Assembly (NCBI GenBank): GCA_963580285.1
Contig: OY757015.1
Coordinates: 151,154,082-151,218,081 of the forward strand
From: Lucinisca nassula
Taxonomy: Eukaryota > Mollusca > Bivalvia > Lucinida > Lucinidae
DNA length: 64,000 nt
Direction of reading: 5' to 3'
A program made the translations under genes and the position numbers. Shown in pieces: positions 11,895-24,600 of the stretch; the first letter of the stretch is position 1, and every line of letters begins with the position of its first letter. The notes under the pieces were generated by a model. The model did no database searches. It was not told the origin of the DNA and was given only the letters and a program-made list of their open reading frames with translations.

Positions 11895-12616
11895 AACTCC
11901 GTTCAGAAAATCTGAATCATCGATTTTTTCGTTTCTTCCTTTTAATACTCATTTTAGCCCATACATCACTATGGGAAAGTTTTAGACCTCACCCTCCGCC
12001 GATTTCTCCAGCAAGTCGTATGCCTCTGCGACATTCAGGAAAGGCTGTGATTATTTGGAGAAAATTGCAAAACAAAGAAATGAGACCACAGACTAAGTCC
12101 ATTTGATGATGATTGTCAGGTAAAATAATACATATTCAAATCCATGTGATGCACTTTATAAATAGATGTGCAATTACGACATACCTTACATTCGAATGAC
12201 CAGATAGAAGCTCACTAGACACGGGGAGCCACTAGCGCGATGTGCTGTCAACAGTGGTCAAAATGAATTATACCGATATCAGATGTGGTGTCACAGCTAA
12301 TGATTTTCCATGAAGTGATCGTGCAAATAAAATATAGACGCCCTTGTAATTTACGAGAGCAGTGACCACTTCTATATATGGTTTAAAAGGGTGTGTCGAA
12401 CCTGTCAGAATGTCTTAGTCTGTGAACGAAAATTTAGATTTTGCAATTTTCTCCAAATAATCACAGCCTTTCCTGGCTGTCGCTGAGGCATACGACTTGT
12501 TGGAGAAATCGGCGGAGGGTGAGGTCTACAACTTTCCCATAGTGATGTATGGACTAAAATGAGTATTAAAAGGAAGAAACGAAAAAATCGATGATTCAGA
12601 TTTTCTGAACGGAGTT
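11895..12616. mobile_element. 722-bp nonautonomous element with about 190-bp inverted ends, TA duplication
   Basis: The left arm (aactccgttcagaaaatctg onward) is mirrored by the right arm ending ctgaacggagtt. TA flanks both sides (11893-11894 and 12617-12618). Removing it with one TA restores the LINE frame SCETQ-LVQFYHA. The TA target and long inverted ends suggest Tc1/mariner-type mobilisation. No transposase is present. Confidence 0.9.
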
Positions 12617-13345
12617 TAGTTGCGTTTCGCAAGACCTTTGACTCTGGAAACCATGTTGATAGTCAGTAAGAATGCTCTCAAAGGCTAATTGCTTTGGGAT
12701 ATTGCTTACTAGTATATGCTCCAGGGTTTTGTAACAGAAGCATGTTAGCGACACTGGTCTATAATTTGCTGCATCACATTTTCCCCTTTCTTATAGACCG
12801 GGGTAACATTTGCTTGTCGCCAGTCATCTGGTACAGTGCCCTGGGCAAGTGATTCATTGAAGATAAAGGCCAATACAGGAGAGATTTCAGCACTACATTC
12901 CTTAAGTACCCTGGCATTCAGGTCGTCTGGCCCAGATGCCTTATGTATCTTGAGCTTACCCAACAGTTTAGGGACCCCCTTGGTTCAGAGATGTAATTAC
13001 AACAGAGATGTAATTACACGCCATTTAATCAATTGGTTTATTAATTACATCGGAGATTGAGTGAGAGTGGACCCAGAGCAGCGTGTCATACACTTGTTCA
13101 ATCAACGGCATTAGGTTCATGTAACTCATGGCTAATTTTGTGATATTGGTTACTCATAATTTCATCAAAATTAGTTAAAAAAGTAATTAGGCGTATGTAC
13201 GTTAAAATTATGTGTAAAAGTTTGATAATAATTGAATTCCAACATTTAAATATACATATTCTAGTTTTTGGGGCGGAGTTTGTCAGGGGCTGAGTTTGTC
13301 AGGGGCCGAGTTTGTTAGGGGCCGAGATGTCCTGTCATCGTTGAG

Positions 13346-14030
13346 ATATCTGCTTTGTGGATTTTGACAAGCATGAAGCGAAGACAACAATTTTCAGTTC
13401 AGCGCATATTGCTTGGATCATGTTACAAGGAAAACCTGGGAACGTGTCAAAGGCCAATGACATACACTGTGACTGTGGAGAAATTAACGGCAGCTTTACA
13501 ATACTCAGTATACATCATAAAACGTGTTTATTACCACTACCCCACCCACCCGCATCACATTACGCCAAGGTCAAAATTTCAAGAGATAAATCAGCTAATT
13601 AGAAATCAGTTTAGGTCCAGTTTTGAATTAAAAATATTTCATTATACATACGAGAAGCCACCCTCGCGGCCCTCACAACAGAAAGAGCCCTTGGAAGCAT
13701 TTGAGGCGAAGAATGAATTTAGTCACGAACACCAAACTTGAAAAGGAACAATCGTCTGGTTCCCGTTTTCCACATTAAACTAACAGAATGTCCCTATAAG
13801 ACCCGAATTGGTAATACGATTCCCCGAAATCACCACTAAAATAACAGAAATAACAAAAATTAAACAAATCTAAAAAAAAAAATGTTTGTATTATACAAGA
13901 TAATAAAGATAAAAAAGTTGTGCCGTGTGGCGGCCGTAAAAAGTCTCCCCGTACATCAACCATAGTGCAGTTTATATTTTATTTTTGGTCCTTTGAGATC
14001 AGCGTGATTTATATCAGTCTTTGAATCGAC
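13346..14030. other. No recognised gene; unclassified 128-codon open frame
   Basis: An open frame at 13355-13741 (+) begins MWILTSMKRRQQFS and ends EAKNEFSHEHQT. It has no motif I recognise and lies in repeat-rich DNA. It could be a relic or a chance frame. The stretch 13000-13260 is also featureless. Confidence 0.25.
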
Positions 14031-14094
14031 TGCCTATTCGAAATTCGCAAAATTGCATTGTGCCTCCTCTGGCTTTCGTTGCCGGATCATTACA

Positions 14095-14140
14095 GGGTCA
14101 CTGATGAGGCTTTATTAGCCGAAACTATGTAGTATGACCC
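14095..14140 (+). ncRNA. Hammerhead ribozyme 1 (type I, intact core)
   Basis: Stem I is GGGTCA (14095-14100) with TGACCC (14135-14140). Core CTGATGA is at 14101-14107. Stem II is GGC/GCC with a TTTATTA loop. GAAA is at 14121-14124. Stem III is CTA/TAG with a 2-nt loop (plus the A-T pair), and the cleavage triplet is GTA ending at 14134. All invariant bases are present. Very short stem III is typical of hammerheads in Penelope-like elements and retrozymes (family knowledge). Flanks match hammerheads 2 and 3. Confidence 0.85.
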
Positions 14141-14428
14141 ATCTTCTTTCATATGAATATTTTCATTGCTCTTAAAGGAACTCATTTTTGATTTTTATTA
14201 TTTAACGTCGCACATTAGAAACAAATAGCATATGCTCTGTAGAGCTTTTATTGCGACAAACAAAGTATCCTTTAACAAATACTTGCAAATAATCTCTGTA
14301 AACTTCCAACTTACATGTAATGGCGCCCCAAGGATGTTTAGAATATGTAATACAGCAGCAAACTTTCGGTACATCTTCACCACTCACGCTAAAAGTGTTC
14401 TGCTACAATCATGTACGAGTACACATGA

Positions 14429-14496
14429 ATTTCTCTATTTCTCTCTGTCTCTCCCTCTCTCTCTCTCTCTCTCTCTCCCTCTCTCTCTCTCTCTGA
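14429..14496 (+). repeat. (CT)n microsatellite
   Basis: An imperfect CT run with occasional CC and GT interruptions. It has no coding meaning. Confidence 0.95.
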
Positions 14497-14634
14497 GTTC
14501 ACAGAACGATTTGGTTTTATATTGGTGCCACTATTTAACCATTATTCGAATACACTGTATATAATACTTGAACCTCGGAAATGACTTCCATGTAAGCGCT
14601 ATGCTTACCATCAGATCCTATAAAAATAGAAGAG

Positions 14635-14765
14635 GAGGCAATGATCAGGAATTGATACAATTAACCCACAGCTCCCATCAGGGACACCAAAGGGAAATAC
14701 AAACATGAAACAACAGACCCTAATGGAAACATCAATAGCGGAAAGCCAAAAAGACTATTTTCTCA
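14635..14765 (-). mobile_element. Fragment of the Penelope-like element 3' region
   Basis: The sequence closely follows 5535-5665 (ggcaatgatcaggaattgat, cagctcccatcagggacacc, gcggaaagccaaaa). It lies about 500 bp from hammerhead 1, consistent with both belonging to one degraded element, though this is not proven. Confidence 0.55.
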
Positions 14766-14879
14766 TTTCTGCTCTTAATACAGACGTTCTTAACTTCATA
14801 TACAGCTCGGCCCGACTCATTAAATACATAGAGCTGTCTGCATTTCAATTAACTGCTACCTGCTTAGTCTCGGAAGCCG

Positions 14880-15125
14880 TAGTCCAAGCAGCGAACAACA
14901 GCACTGATCAGAGTGCGCGATGCACGATGCGCAGGCTGATCTGTGCATTTATTTTTCGCACATGCAAAAACTACCTGCTTACTCTCAGAATCCGTTCAAA
15001 GGAATAAAGTTTGGCATAACTCAGCCTTAGTAATCATACTGTCCAAGCAGGGAACATAGGCGTGATCTGAGTGTGCAGATGCGCAGGCTGATCTGCGCAT
15101 TTGTTATTCGCACGTGCAATTTTCA
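14880..15125. repeat. Imperfect tandem duplication
   Basis: gatgcgcaggctgatctg followed by tgcattt...ttcgcac occurs near 14928 and near 15073, each after a gtccaagcag block. The rest of 14770-15400 holds no recognised gene. Confidence 0.6.
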
Positions 15126-15399
15126 GGAGTTCTTATGACGTAATGTTTACGGTAATTACTCAGTACTTCCGACTCAATTATCAAATAACAATAATCCAAT
15201 CAACAGGCACGCGTCAGTGATTTACTCAAGAGTATCCAATTATTAAAAGATAATTTAATATTCTTGGCAGTTACCTGAGAATGAAAATCTTCAGTTTTGA
15301 AAAGGCAAACACCATGAACACTGAGACAAGTATGCATTAAATATTTTAAGTTAACCTACCACCTTTACCCAAACTAAAAAAATATCTTTTGGGCCAATA

Positions 15400-15577
15400 T
15401 AAAAATAATAATAATAATATAATAATAATAGGGGCCGAGTTGGTCAGGGGCCGAGATTGTAGGGTACGACTTTGTTAGGGGCCGATCATTGGTTTTTGGT
15501 GAGAAAGATTTCGGGGAAAAAGTTCCTTTACGGTTTATATCATCTACATTCCGATATACTAGTATCACAACAAAAAA
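15400..15577 (+). promoter_or_regulatory. VPS36 upstream region, repeat-derived
   Basis: The 150 bases before the start codon contain three degenerate copies of a 17-bp motif resembling ggggccgagtttgtca (15431-15490). The same motif sits in the inverted ends at 10118-10166 and 13268-13328. No TATA box is evident. An (AAT)n stretch lies at 15404-15430. Whether the first exon begins here or further upstream cannot be told. Confidence 0.3.
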
Positions 15578-15673
15578 ATGGACAGATTTGAGTGGAGTGA
15601 TTTTATGCTTCCGAGCTGGGAGGCTCACGTCACTCATCAAACTGGTGTAGCAATATATGATGGCAATGATAAA
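15578..15673 (+). CDS. VPS36: VPS36 exon 1 (start codon; residues 1-32)
   Basis: The exon encodes [10 protein letters not shown] to AIYDGNDK, matching the conserved GLUE start (MDRF.W and the later IYDG). The ATG follows an A-rich run (15571-15577). Frame-keeping donor gtaaat follows codon 32. An open frame continues into the intron but loses similarity there, which supports the splice. No transcription start or TATA box could be placed. Confidence 0.92.
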
Positions 15674-18600
15674 GTAAATATGCTGATCATATATGAAGCG
15701 TGCAACATAAAAATCTACTTGTGTGTTTTGGAACACTTGCACTGCCACTGGTTTATCTTCGGGCCCTGACCATTGGGGCTTGAAGAAATAAATGGGCTTC
15801 ATGATGCTTCCACGCAGAGCTGAATCCGACCCGCATACAAGTACTTTTAACCGCGTAGAGGATCTCAGGCAATGCTTATAAACATCCATGCTTTTACATC
15901 ATAGTGAAGTTTATATTTTCTTGTCCTTTGGGATGGCCGCTTTGGGATCATTGATTCCATTTTTTGGAATTTTGAAAATATTTGAGGGTCACTGATGAGG
16001 CCGAAACTAGCTAGTCTGGCCCAGAAAACCTTTACACTCCATATTTTTCAGTTCTGTGGTGTATTCCGTGCTTCCAAAGGATAACCCTTTCTAGAACATA
16101 TTATAAACCCTATTGGTTTCATTGGGCGACAGGGCTTGAGATGTTATTTCATCTCAATGTCGGGTAAAAGTCCCACAAAATCAGAATCGTTACTGGTGAC
16201 ACGTCAAATGACATTCATACACCAGGACCTGTGATGTGGAAAGTAAGTCCCTCTCTCTAACCAAAGAGGTAGATTTAGCTACACAATCATCAGCACTTTC
16301 AGATGTCGAAATAAAGAATCGGGAAGGGCATTCCAATCTCTAATGGTTCTGGGGAAGAACGACTCTTTATAAATGTCAGTTCTTGCAGTAAGGGTCTGAA
16401 ATGCCAACGAATGGTGATTTCTACAGTGTCTAGCTGGGGGAACAGGTCATCTGTTGGATGCTGGCAGCACCCTTTAGACCTTTGTATTAAAAGATGAGCC
16501 TACTGTCTCTTTTCCCTTTCTTGAGAGACTCCAAGTATTCCAGTCATGCTCCCAGTTTCAAAGAAGTAATTGCCTGTTACAAATCTAGCAGCTCTATTCT
16601 GAACTTTCCTTTTCCTAAATGCATGTTGTCTGTCTGACAAAAGTTTATGTTCATCCAAGTGGGCCATGATGTTTGAACAGACTATATGTTCAAGCAGTTT
16701 ACACAGAACACAAGTAAGAGACACAGGGCAATAATTACGGGCAAGAGCCCTATCTCCTTTTTTGAAGAGCGGACAGATGTTTGCTAAGAGCCATTCTTTG
16801 GGGATTTCACCCATATCAACATGATCAAGAGACTGTTCAAACAAGTGTGCAAAAACTGGACCTAACTCATTTGCTAGTTCCTTCAGGACTCTAGGATGAA
16901 GCTCATCAGGTCCTAAGGCCTTACTGGGGTTTAAGCCTTGAAGTAACTTGATCATCATTGAATTGACCAACTAGTTCCTCTGCCCTTTCAGAGTCTGATT
17001 CAGCAACCCCGTTCCCTCCTCTTTTTATGCCCCCGCATCATATGATGCCGGGGGCATATAGTTTTTCGGTTTTCCGTACGTGTGTACGTGCGTACATGTG
17101 TACATCCGTCTGTACGTGTGTGTGTACGTACGTGATCCTGTAACGTTTTTGTAACAGGTAGATCCTGAACTTTTAGAACTCATATTTTCCTAACCATTTG
17201 ATGGAACTGGTTCATCTTTGGTATGATGATAGATATAGGTCCAAAGTTTTATTAAGCAATACCCCCACCCATGCCTGTGACCTCAAGGTCAAGGTCACAG
17301 ACTTAGAAATTTTTCAATGTTAAAGCCTCAGGTTAAGGTTTTTGTAACAGGTAGACTTGAACATTTTAGAACTCATATTTTCCAAACCATTTGATGGAAT
17401 TGGTTCATATTTGGTTTGATTATAGATATAGGTCCAAAGTTTTATTCAGCGATACCCCCACCCATGCCCATGGCTATTGATATATCTGTAGAAGTCTCTG
17501 GGATTTGCCTTTACATCACCTACCAAGTTATTCACATACAAATCATGCTGTTTTTTTTATATCAGTCTTGATTTCACGTCTCAAGGTTTCAAATTTTGTC
17601 CGGAGTTTACCACTCCCCGTCCGCATGAATCTTATTTCTTCTCCGAATTTTTCTTCTTATCTCTGGTGTGATGCAGGGAATAGAAGATACAGACCTACTA
17701 GTTTTTGAGGGGATGTGTCGCATGCAAAACCCAGGTCCGTACCTCAAAGGTCAAGGTCATACTTGGAGGTCAAAGGTAAAAAAAAGGGTCCAAAACTTAA
17801 ACATGGTCAATAACTTTCTTATATCTGGATAGATTTTGAAGTTACTTAACAGAAATATTAACCATCATAAGACGATGAGTCATGCTCAAAACCCATATCC
17901 ATACCTGCATGGTCAAGGTCGTAGTTAGAGGTCAAAGGTAAAAATAAAAATAAGTGTCCAAAACTTAAACATGGTCAATAACTTTCTTATTTCTGAATGG
18001 ATTTTGAAATTACTAGGCAGAAATGTTAGCCGTCATGAGACAATCTGCCTCACACAAAACCAAGGTCCTTACCTCCAAGGTCAAGGTCATACTTACAAGG
18101 AAAAAGATTAAAAAAGGGTTCAAATCTTAAACACAGTCAATAACTTAGTTATTTCTGATTGATTTTGAAATTACTTGATAGAAATGTTAACCTTCATGAG
18201 ACGATATGTTGTGCCCAAGACCCAGGTCGGTACCTCCAAGGTCAATGTCATACTCGGACATAAAAGTTAAAGAAAAGTGTCTTTTTCTTGTGTTTGGTTA
18301 TTCTGAATGGATTTGGAAATCACTTGGTAGAAATGTTAACCTTCATGAGCCAGTGTGTCATAAGCAAGACCAGGTTGGTACATCCAAGGTCAAGGTCATA
18401 CTTACAGGTGATTGAAAAATATAATGTCAGCTTGAAGACACTTCTGCAACAAGGGGTATCGCAACCTGTATTTTATGGAGATTTGCTCTATAAATTTATG
18501 ACTAACAGCCTATTAATTTAAACTAGAATGTATTTTCAGACATAGAAAGTGGCACTTTTTTTTTTCAAAGAAATTTTTGTGCATTATGCAGTGCTTTTTT

Positions 18601-21600
18601 GGTGCTGCCATTGAAAAAGTAAAAAAAAAAAATACATATACTGTAGTGTTCCCGGCATGGGGTTAGCAGCTAAGTCTGTGCCTGCCATGGGGTTAGCAGC
18701 TAACCCCGTGCCAAGCACAGACTTAGCTGCTAACCCTGTGCCAGATACAGACTGAGCTGCTAACCCCGTGCCAGGCACACTACAGTATATGTATTCTTGA
18801 CTTTTTCAATGGCAAAAATGAAACAGACTGGTCGAGCTTTAAAAAGATACGTTAGAATATTGTACAAATATTTCAGAACTTTAGGGGAAAGAATGGCTTG
18901 ACTTACAGCTCTGAGTCTTTTGAGATTTATATTTTCTTTGCTCAAATTTAATAATGTTATTTTCATCTATTTTTTTTCAGACATCTTTCAACAATGGGAC
19001 AGCGACTCTTACCACTCATAGGTTGATATGGAGGGATACTTTCAGACAGGTATAATTAGATTTTTAATGCCTGAATGAGGAGGGCATATACAGTAAAATT
19101 CCTATATTAAGACCACCTTTGGGACTGTTCAAAAGTGGTCTTAAAGACCACTTTTGACAGCCCCAAAGGTGGTCTCTTATTAGCCCTTGTCCTGCTGGGC
19201 CTGGATATACTTTATCTTTCAAACAATGCAGATCCAGATCAGATGGCTTCTGAAGAAGTCATCTGATCAGGATCTACATTGTTTGTCATTCAGATTGTGA
19301 AATTGGTGCAATAATTTGCATGAATTAATCTGATTGGTTTAAATTCAGAAATGGGTGTGGCTAAATTAATTATTCAGTGGGATAAGGGTTAGGAGACACT
19401 ATGTGTAGAAAACACAAAGAAAGAATAACTGAAACCGTCTCAATAAGCTTTTGAAAGAAGATTTAGTCTTAATTTTAAGTGGTCTTAATAGCGGAATTTT
19501 ACTGTAGTTTTGTATGAGATGGAAGTTTGTTCAAACATTTTGCTCTTTTGTGTTGAGGTTTTACACCCCTTTAATACCATAACTAGCCCTACTGCCCAAA
19601 GAAACCACATGTGTTTATATGTAGGTACTCTCCTACTCGCACCACATTGCCAGGGTAGGCTTCAACCTAAGCGGGCTTGAGATGTCATATCATCTCAATA
19701 TCAGGCAAAAGTCCCACAAAATTGGAAGCAGTGTCTCCAAAATGACCTAAATAGAGTTGACGGGGCTGTTAAACTTCATTTCATACAGAACAAAAGCTAA
19801 GCAGTTTACACATATTCATGTTAGGTTGGTTACAGCTCTGCACCGACACACCATGCAGCCCAATGTTTTCACTAAGACCCGATTGGCAGGGGTATTTGTA
19901 AAAACATACATACGCCTGTCCTGTCACCCTTTATAGTGCTAGTCGTGTCTCAGCAAATCTCCCTTAACTTTTCAAGCTTATGGTTTGAAACTTGCATGGC
20001 AGGTAGTTTAAGTTGGACATGTGCAAAGAGTCAGAAAACTCTGATCAAACTATTCTTGATAGAGTTATTTGCCCTTGATTAACTTAAAAAAAGCTGTTTG
20101 CCACACTTTAACAGTCTCAGCAACTCTTCCTAAATTTTCAAGATCATGATTTGAAACTTGAATTACATTTTGTATAAGTTCGGCATGTGCATCAGACTAT
20201 TCATAGTAGAGTTATAGTATACTGTAACTTGGGCATGTACATAGAGATCATAACACTCTGATCAGACTATTCTTGGTAGAGTTATTTTGCCCTTGATTAA
20301 CTAAAAAAATATGGTTGTTTGGCTCTCTCTATGGTTTTGCTTGTGCCTCCACAACTAGGGCATGGTTTGAAACTTGTATGATAACTAGCCCATGAAAATC
20401 TGCATCAGAAAATGTCATTCTGTTTATGTTGTCTGCTGCATCTTCTTGTAAACTTTTCAAACACATTTTTGCATACAGGCGAACATAGTGGACCTGATCA
20501 GACTGCTCCAGGTCCAAACTGTTTGCAAAAATGACTTAAAGTTACCAGCAGATGACAAAGCAGACAACATTTGTTATGATTGGCATCTTAGCAGCTAGTA
20601 TATAGATTGAGCATGTGCGAAAATGGCTGAAAACTATGATCGAACTGTTAACCCCTTTTGTACCAAATGGAATCTTCCTCCTTATATATAGCAGGAGTCC
20701 AATTCAAAATTTAGGGGTGTCAGGCTGAGTTTTCTTCATAATTGATTTGGACAATGGCTGAACTTTTTGCAAACAGTGGAGGCCCTGATCAGACGCCGCG
20801 TTCTGCAGCGTCTGAGGTTTATTCCATAAAATTTGGTGTCATGGGGTTAAAATTTGAGTGATTGTGGGGGTAGTGGCTGTACAATGCTACATTATTGGGT
20901 TAAAATCTCCATAGAGTTAACATTGGGAATCCCAGAATGTACGTTTCGAAAGAACATCCGTCCATCTGTCCATAACACTTTCTTTTCCACTCAGTCAATT
21001 ATTCGTCTCAGTGAGCTGATGTGCAGAACCCATAAACGAACCATGCCGACTGAAGGTCAAGGTCACAGTTGAAGGTCACGAGCTTGGAACTTGGAATTTT
21101 GTGTTCATTCCATATCTCCTTTACCCCTGCAAGGATTCTCATTAAACATTGGTCAATTATCCCCCTCAGTGAGCTGATGTGCGGAACCCATAAATGAACC
21201 ATGTCAACTCAAGGTCAAGGTCACATTTAAAGGTCACGAGTTTAAAATTTAGAATTTTGTATCCGTTCCATATCTCCTTTACCCATCAAAGGATTTTCAT
21301 TAAACTTTGGTCAATTATCCCCCTCATTGAGCTCATGTGCAGAGTTCATAAATGAATCATGTCAACACCAGGTCAAGGTCACATTGTAAGGTCACGAGTT
21401 TGAAACTTTGAATTTTGTGTCCCTTCCATACCTCCTTTACCCTTCAAAGGATTTTCATTAAACTTTGGTCAAATGTCCCCCTCATTGAGCTGATGTGCAG
21501 AACACATAAATAAACCATGCTGACTCAAGATCAAGGTCACAGTTGAAGGGCACAAGTTTGAAACTTTGTATCTTGTGTCCGTTCCATATCTCCTTCACCC

Positions 21601-24600
21601 CTGGAAGGATTTTCATTAAACTTTCATTAAATATCCCCTCAGTGAGCTGATGTGCAGAACCCATAAATAATCCATGCCAACTCAAGGTCAAGGTTACAGG
21701 TGAAGGTCACAAGTTTGAAACTTGGAATTTTGTGTCTGTTCCATATCTCCTTTACCTACCCCTGAAAGAATTTTCATTAAACTTTTATTAAATATACCCC
21801 GTCAGTGAGCTGATGTGCAGTACCCATAAAAAAACCATGCCAACTCAAGGTCAAGGTCACAGGTGAAGGTCACATGGTTGAGCCTTGATACAAAGTGCGG
21901 TGGGGGATTTGGCTGTCCCTCAGACTGCTTTCTTGTCATCTTCGAAATTTTATGGGGTTTCAGTCAAAACTAAGCAGTGTAGATCCTGACAAGGCAGTTT
22001 ATTCTTGTCGAGGTATTTGCCAAGAGCAAAGAAATTCTTTTAACCCATTATACACAAAACTCCAGAACAGGTCATTGGCAAAGAGTGTGGGCCCAGATGA
22101 AACATCTGATCTGGGCCTGCATGCACTGTTTGCAGAAATTTCAAACATTTTCTAAATGAATTTCTAAAAAATAACTGAACCTGATATTCCTGAATTCAAA
22201 ATGGACTCCTGTTGCATATATGTATAAGGGGGAAGAACCTTTTTCAGTACAAAATGGGTTAATTGAAGCCTCATTGGCACTGAAAAAGAAAAGATAGTAA
22301 AAACTATTTTCTGTGAGGATTTTATAGGCCTGATATTCTCTGAAGTAGTACTGTAATAAATTGTTTCATATAGTTTTGTTTGAACAGCTTTAGATATTGA
22401 TCTTTATTATCATGCTGTATTACTGAGCTAAAACAGGTTCTTTGGACCAATTGGTACAACATGTATTTTTGAGCTCTTTCATAAAGTTAGTTTGTTTGTT
22501 TGTATTGGAGTTTTATGGCCCAGTCAACACTATTTAGGTCATTTTTGAGCCGGTCAGTTTACCTATCAACACTTTCATGGGCAGGCTTATACTTAAGCGG
22601 TTAACCAGTTCAGTGCGCATTCTTTCGCCAGAAACTGACAGCTGCCCTTCTTGAATCAGCGGAAGGGAGAGAATGACCGTAGAAAAGATTTCATGATCAA
22701 TCTCCACGAAAGAATGTTGCCGACTCCGGCAGGAGAGGAACCCCCGACCTCCTGATCACCAGTCAGACGCGCATCCGACTGAGCCACTGAGGCCCGGTCA
22801 TAAAGTTAGTATCCTTGGATATTGATACTATCCCTTCCATTACTGTTTTTATGACTGTTATGTAGTTCTTTAGCTCACCAGAGCAGAAGGCTCTGGGGGG
22901 AGCTTATTGGAAAGGCAGTTGTCCGTCGTCGTCTTATGTCTGGCATCAACACTTTTAAACATCTCCTCTGAAGCCACTGAGCCGATGGAGCCCAAATTTT
23001 ATATGTAGCATCCTTGGGCTTGGGGATTGAAAGTTTTTGTTTTTATATGAAAATCGGCTGTTTAGTTTGGTTGCTATGGCAACTTAGAGTTTCCATAGAC
23101 TTATAATGGGGAAAATTGAAAAATGACATTTACTGCAAAGTCATTGCAGATATTTTGACAAAACTTTTGTAGAAATGTTTCTTGAGTAAACATCTCTCAG
23201 CCATATGCTTTTATGCCAACCATAGGGTCCCCCAGGTTGTGCCGGGCCATGCCCCACCCCCACCACTTCGTAAAAGGCCATATATCTCAGAAACCATTCA
23301 GATCCCGACACCCAAACGATATATTTTCTTGTTCCTATTGAAAAGACGCATTCAGTGACACCAACCTGGGGGTCCTCCGGGATGCGCCGAGGTCATGTCC
23401 CACCCCCTCCACTTCATAAAAGGCCCAGTATCTCGGAAACCATTCAGATCCCCACCTCTGAACCATATATACTCCTGTTCCTTATGATAAGACCCATTCA
23501 GTGCCACCACCTAGGGGTCCCCCGGGATGCGCCGGGGCTATGTCCCACCCCCTCCATTTCATAAAAGGCCAAAAATCTCGGAAACCTTACAGATCCCCAC
23601 CCCTAAACCATATATATTCTTGCTCCTTATGATAAGACATTCATTGACACCAAAATGGGGGCCTGCCGGGGGTGTGCCGGGGCCTTGCCCTACCCCTCCT
23701 CTTCACAAAAGGCCAGATTTCTCAGAAACTGTTCAGATCCCCACCCCATAACCATATATATTCTTGTTCATTATGATAAGACGCATTCATTGACACCAAC
23801 CTGGGAGTCCCCAGGGATGTGCTGGGGCCATGTCCCACCCCCTCCATTTCAAAATATCACAATATCTCGGAAACCTTACAGATCCCCAACCCTAAACCAT
23901 ATATTCTTATTCCTTATGATAAGACACATTCATTGACCCCCCCCCCCCCCAACCTGGGGGTCTCCCGGGGCCTTGCCCCACCCCTCCACTTCACAAAAGG
24001 CCTTATATCTCAGAAACTGTTCAGAGCCCCACCCCTAAATCATATATATTCATCTTCCTTATGATAAGACGCATTCAGTGATACCAGCTTGGGAGTCCCC
24101 GGGGCATGCCCCGGCCATGCCCCACCGCTTGACTTCATTAAAAGCCATATATCTCAGAAATCGTTCAGATCCCCACCCAAACCATATATATATATTCTTG
24201 TCGCTTATGATAAGACTCGTTCAGTCACACCAACTTGGGGGTCTCTTTGTGTTGAGGCACTGTGTCCCACCCTTCCACTTCATAAAAGGCCATATATTTC
24301 AGAAACCATTCAAATCCCCACCCCATGATCATATATGTTCTTGTGCCTTATTCTTAGCACACCTACTGTAGGGGTGTCCACAGGGGCCATTCCTCTCCTT
24401 TCCACTTCATAAAAGGGCCTCATACGAGGACTGTTCAAATATGAATGCAACTAAGCACATAAAAATGATTCCGTAATAGATTTCGATGAAAAATTTATTT
24501 TGTCCTCTCAAAGTATTCCCCTTTAACAGATTTACAAACTTTCAGTCTTCTGATCCAATCATTGAATGCATTTTGGTAGTCTTTTCGAGGTATAGTATGA

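Larger units (their letters stand above)
10204..12985 (-). pseudogene. Non-LTR retrotransposon relic (L2) with nested insertions
   Basis: From the right the minus strand encodes GKLKIHKASGPDDLNARVLK, ISPVLAFIFNESLAQGTVPD, TPVYKKGE and TDYQHGFQSQRSCETQ. After the MITE it continues VQFYHAIVSNLDGVINCGHK, DLIIMDFAKAFDKV (RT motif A), WISSWLSGRSQQVVLDD, FADDCAC (motif C region), DLDQLAQWEANW, and a C-terminal RWICRRWRNRRSVGDML block. Stops and frame changes make it dead. It is truncated at about 12985. Its subfamily differs from L1a/L1b/L1c. Confidence 0.8.
10095..13345. mobile_element. Possible composite element with inverted ends of 17-bp repeats
   Basis: Left end 10095-10166 (gttgagatga, then two ggcccctgacaaa motifs) is mirrored at 13268-13345 (four ggggccgagtttgtca-like motifs, then gttgagat). 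The ends enclose a LINE relic. Ends about 70-80 bp long built from a tandem 17-mer look transposon-like. No transposase and no clear target duplication were found, so the boundaries are inferred. Confidence 0.4.

Noticed and set aside
15674..15769. Continuation of the exon 1 frame past codon 32
   Set aside because: Similarity to VPS36 stops exactly at the gtaaat donor and resumes in frame at 18981.
23355..24371. Proline-rich frames of 69-97 codons
   Set aside because: They are shadows of the E3 145-bp array. Content repeats with the unit and frames break at unit borders.
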